DNA from: Anaerolinea sp.
Lineage (GTDB): Bacteria; Chloroflexota; Anaerolineae; Anaerolineales; Anaerolineaceae
DNA length: 6,755 nt
Direction: 5' to 3'
NCBI GenBank assembly: GCA_013824385.1
Contig: PNNU01000192.1
Span: 1-6,755, forward strand
Under the pieces are notes generated by a model that was given only the letters and a program-made list of their open reading frames with translations, did no database searches and was not told where the DNA came from. Position numbers and translations under genes: made by a program. Numbering within the stretch: the first letter of the stretch is position 1; each line of letters opens with the position of its first letter. This document shows positions 1 to 5,708 of the stretch, one piece after another.

Positions 1-1386
1 CGCAAACAAGATTTCACTGAATGACCTGGCCAGCAAAGGAGCCGACATATTACTGTCTGCAGGATTGATACTTCCGTTTATTGCTGCACCAAGACCCATA
101 AACAAGGTAAGGATATAGAAAAATCCAATGGCTGCAATTGCAATAATGGTCGATTTTCTGGCACTGGCAGGATTTGGCACCGTATAGTAGCGTATAAGAA
201 TATGCGGCAAGGCTGCTGTTCCAAGGAAAAGTGCGAGCATCAAAGAAAGGAAGTCGAGTTTTTCAAGGGGGGTTCCCTCAACTTTAAACTTAAGGCCAGG
301 CCGCATGAACTGGTCACCGGTAACAAGCTTGGGATAGTAGACCGTTACTTTTTGATTTGCACTATCAACAAAATTTGCGGTTTTCCATGTTCTAAAAACT
401 GTATCTTTATCACTTACCTTGGCCAGAAAACTGAACACATTAAGTTTTCCAGTTTCCACATTTCCTTCTCCGTCGATTCTCTCCAGGTTTCCAACCAACC
501 TCAGCTTGTTGGTATCAGATTCAATGGAACCGTTGATCCATTTTCCGTCCGCTTTAATGACTGTTGATTGAGTTTCGTGAAGAACGATACCTGATTCTGT
601 TTCTGAGACGTACCACCATGTTTCCAAACCTTCAGAAGAGAGATTAATAAATTTATAACCGCCCTTGATCTCTTGCTGATCTAGAACAGTATATTTAGGA
701 TCATCAACGATTATTTGATCTCCGCTAACTTGTGCAGCAAGATCAGTGTAGCGATAATATTCTAATGTTCCGCCTTGGTCGGGTTGTGTGGATAAACCCC
801 TGACGATCACAGCCCCCACAAGAATGGTTGAGAAAATAATTAACAGGGTGCCTTTAATGAATTGCACATAAGTTGTAGAAGCCATGCCGGCCGTGGCGAC
901 GATGGTAATCACAATCGCCCCAACCATAATCACTCCCCAGGCGTGAGGCAAACCCAACAACGGCTGCACCAATACGCCCGCACCTACCATTTGAGGGATG
1001 AGATAACAAATCGAGACAACCAAGGTGCTGATAGCTGCAGTAAGTTTGATACCGCGGGAATTGTAGTTGGCATCCACAGCATCGGTAAAGGTATATTTGC
1101 CAAGGCGTTTGAGTGGCTCAGCCACTACAAACAGTGCCACAATCCAGCCAGCCAGATACCCAATGGAATAGAGGAACCCGTCAAAACCCAGGGTTGCAAT
1201 CATACCGCAGATACCGAGGAAGGAGGCAGCGGATAAATAATCGCCGGCGAAAGCAATTCCATTCACTCCCCAGTGAATATTTCCACCAGCAGCATAATAA
1301 GCCTTGGAAGTTTTAGTTTTGTTACCTAAAAATAAAGAAAGACCAATTACAAAAAACACAAAAACAAGAAAAATCGTGATCGCCAT
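1..1386 (-). CDS. Sodium:solute symporter, ActP/VC_2705-like, with large insertion (partial, 3' end outside window)
   Basis: This is a membrane symporter of the SSS family that probably takes up a small carboxylate such as acetate with Na+ or H+. The first 462 residues are present and the frame is open to the window edge. The ATG at 1386 follows AGGAAAGG and lies 3 nt after the DUF485 stop, so translation is probably coupled. Hydrophobic segments lie near residues 3-20, 41-62, 69-90, 113-140, 148-168, 177-197, 378-397 and 412-435. The GDYLSAASFLG stretch (48-58) and GTAALPHILIRYYTV (389-403) closely resemble E. coli ActP as I recall it. A polar stretch at 198-377 separates helices 6 and 7. 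With an N-out topology, as known for PutP, it would face outside the cell. About five more helices of the usual 13 are missing. Family assignment is firm; the substrate is inferred only from the DUF485 partner and the ActP resemblance. Confidence 0.93.
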   Translation of the reverse strand, partial: MAITIFLVFVFFVIGLSLFLGNKTKTSKAYYAAGGNIHWGVNGIAFAGDYLSAASFLGICGMIATLGFDGFLYSIGYLAGWIVALFVVAEPLKRLGKYTFTDAVDANYNSRGIKLTAAISTLVVSICYLIPQMVGAGVLVQPLLGLPHAWGVIMVGAIVITIVATAGMASTTYVQFIKGTLLIIFSTILVGAVIVRGLSTQPDQGGTLEYYRYTDLAAQVSGDQIIVDDPKYTVLDQQEIKGGYKFINLSSEGLETWWYVSETESGIVLHETQSTVIKADGKWINGSIESDTNKLRLVGNLERIDGEGNVETGKLNVFSFLAKVSDKDTVFRTWKTANFVDSANQKVTVYYPKLVTGDQFMRPGLKFKVEGTPLEKLDFLSLMLALFLGTAALPHILIRYYTVPNPASARKSTIIAIAAIGFFYILTLFMGLGAAINGSINPADSNMSAPLLARSFSEILFA

Positions 1387-1389
1387 GGG

Positions 1390-1683
1390 TTACGCCTTTC
1401 CTGTGGATTCTTCTTGTTTCTTGTAGAAAGCCTCTTTTTTTCGACATAAGAAATCATAGATTAAGGCTTCAAGGAGAGCGACGATGATGAGGGCGAAACC
1501 GTAAACGGTCACCAGGTTTAACCCTGCGAAAACGATAATTCCCATGGATTTTGGGAAAATCAAGTTAATGGCAACAAAAATTGCATAGAAAAGCATGTAC
1601 ACGATAAACATGCGCACCCCTAATTTAATCTTGTAGGGGCCGGAAGGATCTTTTGCTGCGGGTGTGGCTGGTTCATGTAGCAT
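1390..1683 (-). CDS. DUF485 family small membrane protein (YjcH-like symporter partner)
   Basis: This 97-residue protein has a polar N-terminus (1-20), two hydrophobic helices (about 24-43 and 48-73) and a charged cytoplasmic tail containing CRKKEAFYKKQEE. The segment LNLVTVYGFALIIVALLEALIYDFLCRKKE is typical of DUF485. Members are commonly encoded just before an ActP-type symporter, as yjcH is before actP in E. coli, and the same arrangement is seen here with only 3 nt between stop and the next start. It is therefore inferred to be an accessory or small subunit of that transporter; its biochemical role is not established for the family. The ATG at 1683 is supported by AAAGGAG 7 nt upstream. 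It resembles DUF485 more than DUF4212, the other family of small symporter partners. Confidence 0.88.
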   Translation of the reverse strand: MLHEPATPAAKDPSGPYKIKLGVRMFIVYMLFYAIFVAINLIFPKSMGIIVFAGLNLVTVYGFALIIVALLEALIYDFLCRKKEAFYKKQEESTGKA

Positions 1684-2018
1684 TGGGCAACTCCTTTATT
1701 TAATATAGTTGGGTTTCATGTCCAAGGTGCAAATTCAGTCAACTTCCGCGAGAACCTCCTGATGATTTTCATAATGCAAAAACTCAAAGCCTCGAATTAT
1801 GAAATCAATTTTTTAGTATGCTTACAATTTCAAACGAACGCTATTGATAACACTAACTACTGGTTAGAGAATCGTTTATTGAAATAGTATACATAATTTG
1901 GATTCAATTTGTTTCCCCAGATTCTTTTTTGGTACACAAAAAAATTGATACTTTGATGAACCAATGCTTTTCCAGCAAATGGAATTACTGAGCTTGTCGG
2001 GAGCTTCTCGCAAAAACA
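1684..2018 (-). other. Intergenic leader of the DUF485-symporter operon
   Basis: This AT-rich stretch without a convincing gene must hold the promoter of the DUF485-symporter pair. On the minus strand a good -10-like TATACT lies at 1891-1886, but no good -35 box stands 16-18 bp upstream, so the promoter is uncertain or activator-dependent. Downstream are a small inverted repeat CTAAC-5 nt-GTTAG (1853-1867), an unused perfect AGGAGG (1760-1755), and an 18-codon open frame (1772-1716) without a ribosome site. The true ribosome site of the DUF485 gene is AAAGGAG at 1691-1697. No riboswitch fold or sigma-54 site was recognised. Confidence 0.4.
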
Positions 2019-2059
2019 CTGTACCTTGAAATTGAAAATAAAACAATTTCAGGGTACAG
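2012..2059 (-). terminator. Rho-independent-type terminator after the ABC ATPase gene
   Basis: Arms 2059-2044 and 2034-2019 form a 16-bp stem with a single C/A mismatch on the minus strand and a 9-nt A/T loop. The stem is followed after two bases by TTTTT (2016-2012). It begins 29 nt after the ATPase stop, where the operon should end. The stem is only moderately GC-rich. On the plus strand the mismatch becomes a G-U pair, but no U-tract follows directly, so activity in that direction is less likely. Confidence 0.72.
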
Positions 2060-2088
2060 GTTCAAAGAAAGCTGGTTTTTTGAGAAAT

Positions 2089-2817
2089 TTATAATACTTT
2101 GCTTAAGAAGGTCTTGGTGCGTTCTTCTTTGGGCTGCGAGAAAAGGATATCGGGCGGGGCTTCTTCAATGATCAACCCACCGTCCATGAGGATGACGCGA
2201 TCCGCGGCAGCCTTGGCAAAACCAATTTCGTGTGAAACAACAACCATGGTCATGCCCTCTTTTGCCAAATTCATCATGACATCCAAAACTTCCTGGATCA
2301 TTTCGGGGTCCAGGGCGGAAGTGGGTTCATCAAACAGCATGATCTTTGGGTTCATTGCCAGTGCTCTTGCGATAGCTACGCGCTGCTGCTGGCCGCCAGA
2401 TAATTGACCTGGAAAATAATCTGCCTTCTCGGGGATGCCCACCTTAACCAGTAACTCGCGGGCTACCTTCTCAGCTTCAGAATTATTGCGTTTTCGGACA
2501 ATCTTCTGGGCCAGGGTAATGTTGTTTACCACTGATAAATGTGGAAACAGATTGAATTGTTGAAATACCATACCCACTTCCGTGCGCACCGTGTTGATGT
2601 TCTCGGCGCTGTCGAGCGGAATTTCATCCACTACAATCTGGCCAGCGTTAAACTCTTCTAGTCGATTGATGCAACGCAGCAAGGTGGATTTTCCTGAGCC
2701 GGATGGACCAATGATCACCACCACTTCCCCACGGCTTATATCCAGGCTGACCCCTTTTAGGGCATGCACGGCGCCAAAATGTTTGTGTACATCTTTAATA
2801 TGGATGATTGGCCTCAT
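2089..2817 (-). CDS. glnQ: Polar amino-acid ABC transporter ATP-binding protein (GlnQ/HisP family)
   Basis: This 242-residue protein is the cytoplasmic ATPase that powers the importer encoded with it. All nucleotide-binding motifs are intact: Walker [10 protein letters not shown] (37-45), Q-loop [10 protein letters not shown] (84-93), signature LSGGQ (139-143), Walker B IMLFDE with catalytic E164, D-loop SALD (167-170) and the H-loop histidine H196. The Q-loop sequence, the [17 protein letters not shown] run and the length of about 240 residues are characteristic of the GlnQ/HisP/ArtP group. Its ATG overlaps the permease stop by 4 nt (ATGA), with GGAG about 9 nt upstream, indicating translational coupling. 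The symbol reflects family membership; the transported amino acid cannot be read from the ATPase. Confidence 0.95.
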   Translation of the reverse strand: MRPIIHIKDVHKHFGAVHALKGVSLDISRGEVVVIIGPSGSGKSTLLRCINRLEEFNAGQIVVDEIPLDSAENINTVRTEVGMVFQQFNLFPHLSVVNNITLAQKIVRKRNNSEAEKVARELLVKVGIPEKADYFPGQLSGGQQQRVAIARALAMNPKIMLFDEPTSALDPEMIQEVLDVMMNLAKEGMTMVVVSHEIGFAKAAADRVILMDGGLIIEEAPPDILFSQPKEERTKTFLSKVL

Positions 2818-3620
2818 GATGATTTCTCCATCTTCAATTTACGTTCCAACCAGGTGACCACCCTGGCTGCCAGCAGCGTCAACACTAAATAAAGCAGCGC
2901 GACCATAATCCAGGTTTGGATGGGAATAAAGTTGGCCGCCATAAATTCCCGTCCGCGTCGGGTCATATCCGCTACAGCAACAACAGAAACCAGGGAGGAA
3001 TCTTTGAGCAAAGTGATAAATTCATTCCCCACAGGAGGAAGAATGACCCTGATGGCTTGCGGTAAAATGACATATCGCATGGCCTGGATATAGGTCATCC
3101 CCAAACTGCGAGCCGCTTCCATCTGACCTTTGGATATACTTTGAATGCCGGCCCGGTAGACTTCACTCATATAAGCGCTGTACCCAACAGTCAAACCGAG
3201 AATAGCCATGGAAACTGCATCTGCCCGGTAATCAATCATGGATTGAATGTTAAACGCGTGTCCCAATTGTTGCATGACTGAGGGAAATGCAAAGTACCAA
3301 AAGATCAACTGTACCAACATGGGAATGCCACGAATTACTTCAACATAAACAGTCGATATTCCTCGAATAAAGGTAACTTTGGATAACCTTCCCAAAGCCA
3401 CAAATAAACCAAAAAACATTACCAACAAAAAAGAGACACAGGTAATATAGACAGTCGTCCAAATGCCTTCACGGACAAAGAGAAAAATACGCTTGTAGGG
3501 ATCAGGTTGTGCAAAAATTAGAAGAAAGATAAGACCAACCACCGCCAAAACCATAATCCACCAGCGGTCAAAGTACTTGCCGCCAAAGACTTTGTTTCTT
3601 TTATCCTCTACCTTATCCAT
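2814..3620 (-). CDS. Polar amino-acid ABC transporter permease (HisM/GlnP family)
   Basis: This 268-residue protein is the membrane channel subunit of the importer, probably acting as a homodimer because only one permease gene is present. Hydrophobic helices lie near residues 21-38, 53-76, 92-112, 137-152, about 190-216 and 236-254. The region typical of the HEQRo subfamily, [20 protein letters not shown], is at 91-110. The EAA coupling loop, [22 protein letters not shown], is at 168-189 and would contact the ATPase. The N-terminus is about 20 polar residues longer than minimal family members. The ATG at 3620 is preceded by AAGGA with a 6-nt spacer. A strong terminator lies between this gene and the binding-protein gene, so expression probably depends on read-through or a weak internal promoter. 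The gene overlaps the ATPase gene by 4 nt. Confidence 0.94.
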   Translation of the reverse strand: MDKVEDKRNKVFGGKYFDRWWIMVLAVVGLIFLLIFAQPDPYKRIFLFVREGIWTTVYITCVSFLLVMFFGLFVALGRLSKVTFIRGISTVYVEVIRGIPMLVQLIFWYFAFPSVMQQLGHAFNIQSMIDYRADAVSMAILGLTVGYSAYMSEVYRAGIQSISKGQMEAARSLGMTYIQAMRYVILPQAIRVILPPVGNEFITLLKDSSLVSVVAVADMTRRGREFMAANFIPIQTWIMVALLYLVLTLLAARVVTWLERKLKMEKSS

Positions 3621-3647
3621 GTGTAATCCTTGGAATAATGAATTATT

Positions 3648-3681
3648 AAAAAAGGTCTGCGGAGAATCCCCCGCAGACCTT
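3648..3681 (-). terminator. Intra-operon rho-independent terminator between binding-protein and permease genes
   Basis: A perfect 11-bp stem (3681-3671 with 3662-3652) encloses an 8-nt loop, and the last bases of the stem run into six T residues (3653-3648) on the minus strand. The stem is GC-rich (GGTCTGCGG core). It starts 11 nt after the binding-protein stop and ends about 28 nt before the permease ATG. This is a textbook intrinsic terminator. In binding-protein transporters, such a site commonly reduces expression of the membrane subunits relative to the binding protein. Confidence 0.9.
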
Positions 3682-3692
3682 ATATCAGGCGC

Positions 3693-4427
3693 TTACTTGA
3701 TGTATTTTCCAGCCAGTTCGGTCACATACCCGGAGTCTATTAATTCTTTTAATGCAGTATCTATTTTTGCTTGAAGATCTGTGTTACTTTTACAGATGGC
3801 GATACCATACTGTTCATTATTTAAAATATCACCCACTGCCTTGATCTTTTCGGGGTTGGCAGCAATATAACCCATTGCCAGAGGATTGTCAGCGATTACG
3901 GCATCCACACCCTTGTTGGCTAATTCAAGGAAAGCCAGTTCATAAGAATCGTAAGGTTTGTAAGTAACGCCTTCGATCTCCTTGGCGGTCATTTCTCCAG
4001 TTGTACCAAGTTGTGCAGCCACGACCTTTCCTTTTAAGTCATCAATTCCGGCAATATCTGTGGATTCTGCATTAACCACAACGACGAGCCCGGCATCCAG
4101 GTAGGGTGCTGAGAATAACATGGCTTGTTTCCGTTCATCGCTGATGCTGATCGCGGCGATCGCTGCATCATACTGGCATTCTGAAAGTCCGGCTAATACT
4201 GAATCGAAGGGTACGTTAACCCATTCAAATTTGAATCCTGCTTTTTCGGCGATTGCGTTCATCAGGTCAACATCAAATCCAACCAGGTCGCCAGCATCAT
4301 TGGTGAATTCAAACGGTGCAAATGTGGCATCGGTGGCGATTTTGATGGCAGCAGGCTTTGAACAGGCTGAAAAGACCATAACCAATACAAACAATAGAGC
4401 AATTAATACCAGCGTATTCTTTTTCAC
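3693..4427 (-). CDS. Amino-acid ABC transporter substrate-binding lipoprotein (SBP_bac_3 family)
   Basis: This 244-residue extracytoplasmic receptor delivers a polar amino acid to the permease. It has a signal peptide with positively charged MKK, a hydrophobic core (5-19) and a lipobox FSAC, so C22 should be lipidated and anchor the mature protein. The family pattern is clear: IATDATFAPFEF (30-41), GFDVDLMNAIAEKAG (50-64), SISDERKQAMLFSAPY (94-109) with R99 expected to bind the substrate carboxylate, LGTTGE (140-145), and GVDAVIADNPLA (173-184) with D180 expected to bind the amino group. The length is usual for GlnH-like proteins; the side-chain specificity (glutamine, another polar or a basic amino acid) is undetermined. 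The start is GTG, supported by a strong ribosome site and by the absence of an ATG that would give a complete signal peptide. Confidence 0.95.
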   Translation of the reverse strand: MKKNTLVLIALLFVLVMVFSACSKPAAIKIATDATFAPFEFTNDAGDLVGFDVDLMNAIAEKAGFKFEWVNVPFDSVLAGLSECQYDAAIAAISISDERKQAMLFSAPYLDAGLVVVVNAESTDIAGIDDLKGKVVAAQLGTTGEMTAKEIEGVTYKPYDSYELAFLELANKGVDAVIADNPLAMGYIAANPEKIKAVGDILNNEQYGIAICKSNTDLQAKIDTALKELIDSGYVTELAGKYIK

Positions 4428-4434
4428 TATTTCT

Positions 4435-4441
4435 CTCCTTT
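4435..4441 (-). promoter_or_regulatory. Ribosome binding site fixing a GTG start
   Basis: AAAGGAG stands 7 nt before the GTG at 4427. This near-ideal site decides in favour of the GTG start of the substrate-binding protein gene. Confidence 0.85.
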
Positions 4442-4482
4442 GGTTATCAATTAATTAAGATTTAATTAAAATCTGGAAATTA

Positions 4483-4511
4483 ATTATGGATATTTTTTTA
4501 AAATAAGTCAA
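4483..4511 (-). promoter_or_regulatory. Sigma-70-type promoter of the amino-acid ABC operon
   Basis: On the minus strand, TTGACT (-35, 4511-4506) and CATAAT (-10, 4488-4483) are separated by exactly 17 bp of A/T-rich DNA. Each hexamer has five of six consensus bases. Transcription would begin near 4476, giving a leader of about 50 nt rich in TTAATTAA-like sequence before the GTG start of the binding-protein gene. Confidence 0.82.
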
Positions 4512-4519
4512 ATGTTATC

Positions 4520-4533
4520 AAGAGAATTCTCTT
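4520..4533. promoter_or_regulatory. Perfect 14-bp palindrome upstream of the -35 box (candidate operator)
   Basis: AAGAGAATTCTCTT is a perfect palindrome ending 8 bp upstream of the -35 hexamer of the ABC promoter. The position suits an activator site or an upstream repressor site. It could also fold as a short hairpin in the transcript of the acylation genes, but no T-run follows, so a terminator is unlikely. The binding protein, if any, is unknown. Confidence 0.45.
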
Positions 4534-4535
4534 AG

Positions 4536-4562
4536 TGATTGATAAAATGACCTTTTCAATCA
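4536..4562. repeat. Inverted repeat TGATTGA / TCAATCA in the 4428-4607 intergenic region
   Basis: Seven-base arms at 4536-4542 and 4556-4562 are separated by 13 bp. Inner AAAA and TTTT can add pairs. It lies next to the 14-bp palindrome, between the SGNH gene and the ABC promoter. It could be a second operator half or a weak 3' hairpin of the acylation transcript. No T-run follows on the minus strand. Confidence 0.35.
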
Positions 4563-4607
4563 GAAGGGAATCGAAAACATGTTTCTTTGGCATTAGCTTA
4601 TTGTCAC

Positions 4608-5708
4608 TTATTTGGAATTAATGATACCCGTAGAAATGATTACATCCACCAGCATACCCTCCCCCTGCGGATCAAGGTGGATGGCGCTGTTGGTAAAGTG
4701 CTCTTCGGGGATGGCATCCCACAAGTCGAGACAGGTCCAGGCGTTGGCAGTGCAATTCTCGCTGAAAGCCTGGCGGTATTGGTCATATGCCCAGCGCGGA
4801 TAGTAGAAATTGTAGCGGATGTCGCTGTTCTCACCCATACTGATCAGCATGGGTTCGTTGATCAGCACCACTGGTACGTCCCCGGCGGCCATCATCCCGG
4901 CTTGAATCACATCAAAAGCCAGCCCGTCCGCGGGGATCGTGGAGGGCAGCCAATCATGGAAGGAATCATCCGCTTCGAGGTCGCGTGCTGCACGTTCATA
5001 GTCAGCAGGATAAGTTTGATCCACTTCCGTCGCGGACCACATCACCCCATAAAACTGCAATCGCAGCAAATCGGCTAAGGCACGGCGCTGCCCAAGGATA
5101 GTTTTATCCCAAAAAGAGGTTGTATCAATTGGCGCAATCAGATTGAGATCATATTCTTGAATTAATTTGGCTACACGCTGCGTGTTGTTCGCGACGATAG
5201 GTGATTGAAGCTGCCGATCACGCGGAAAGCTCTCGAGCGTCACCGGCCAGAGGATCAGGTCGGGTTGGTACTGCATGGCATTGTCAAGGATCATCAAATC
5301 TTTGGTCAGCGAAAGGGTTGGATAGCCCAGGTTGTAGACGCGAACCCTCTTGCCATTGGCGGTATTGAGACTGGCGGCATCCAGCATTCCTGCCAAAGTT
5401 TCATCCGGGTGTAAAAGGGTGCCCCAGGTGGAGGAATCACCAATCACAAACACCCGAAATTCATCAGTTGCTTTTTGATTACTATCCAATTTAAGAGAGG
5501 CAAACATGGCGTCCAGGTCATAAAGACTGAGGTTGTAAGCACGCGCTGAATCCTCACCGAAAGGCAGACGGTCACGGCCCTTAAAAAGGATATTATATGA
5601 AGAGAGCTTACCCAGCGAAGGGTTGAAAGCCGCCCAGACCAGGTTGAACACAGCAAAGAGCAGCAGCCCTTTGATCAAAACATTGCGTAAGAAGCGGGGA
5701 GTAATCAT
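4608..5708 (-). CDS. Membrane-anchored SGNH-like protein, partner of the MBOAT acyltransferase
   Basis: This 366-residue protein has an N-terminal hydrophobic anchor (about 11-28) and an extracytoplasmic domain. GDSSTWG (90-96) is SGNH block I with probable nucleophile S92, NLGYP (126-130) contains the block II/III-like Asn-Gly residues, and FTNSAIHLDPQGEGML (338-353) is the C-terminal block with probable catalytic H344. The usual DxxH aspartate is not at H-3, where S341 stands. C319 and C326 could form a disulfide outside the cell. The start abuts the MBOAT stop (TAG|ATG) with GGGGG about 5 nt upstream, so the two are coupled. The role is inferred to be transfer or removal of acyl groups on an exported glycan, as known for AlgJ/AlgX-type partners. 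The substrate is unknown, and sequence between blocks I and V is not recognisably AlgJ or DltD. Confidence 0.82.
   Translation of the reverse strand: MITPRFLRNVLIKGLLLFAVFNLVWAAFNPSLGKLSSYNILFKGRDRLPFGEDSARAYNLSLYDLDAMFASLKLDSNQKATDEFRVFVIGDSSTWGTLLHPDETLAGMLDAASLNTANGKRVRVYNLGYPTLSLTKDLMILDNAMQYQPDLILWPVTLESFPRDRQLQSPIVANNTQRVAKLIQEYDLNLIAPIDTTSFWDKTILGQRRALADLLRLQFYGVMWSATEVDQTYPADYERAARDLEADDSFHDWLPSTIPADGLAFDVIQAGMMAAGDVPVVLINEPMLISMGENSDIRYNFYYPRWAYDQYRQAFSENCTANAWTCLDLWDAIPEEHFTNSAIHLDPQGEGMLVDVIISTGIINSK

Noticed and set aside
202..1316. Plus-strand open frames at 202-567, 862-1236 and 1113-1316
   Set aside because: They lie entirely opposite the symporter gene, whose minus-strand translation matches a known membrane family; the plus-strand products have no recognisable domains.
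1991..2008. GAGCTT direct repeat pair 6 bp apart
   Set aside because: Six-base repeats this close are easily due to chance, and no promoter or hairpin uses them.
2099..2857. Plus-strand open frames at 2099-2407 and 2582-2857
   Set aside because: They are antisense to the ABC ATPase gene, which has all family motifs, and have no independent support.
4446..4487. Repeated TTAATTAA-like sequence in the leader of the binding-protein gene
   Set aside because: A/T-rich low-complexity DNA around a promoter is expected; the imperfect arms (GATTT/AAATC) are too short to claim a riboswitch or operator.
4120..5078. Plus-strand open frames at 4120-4458 and 4587-5078
   Set aside because: They are antisense to the binding-protein and SGNH genes; no domain, no ribosome site pattern and low-complexity composition expected of shadow frames.
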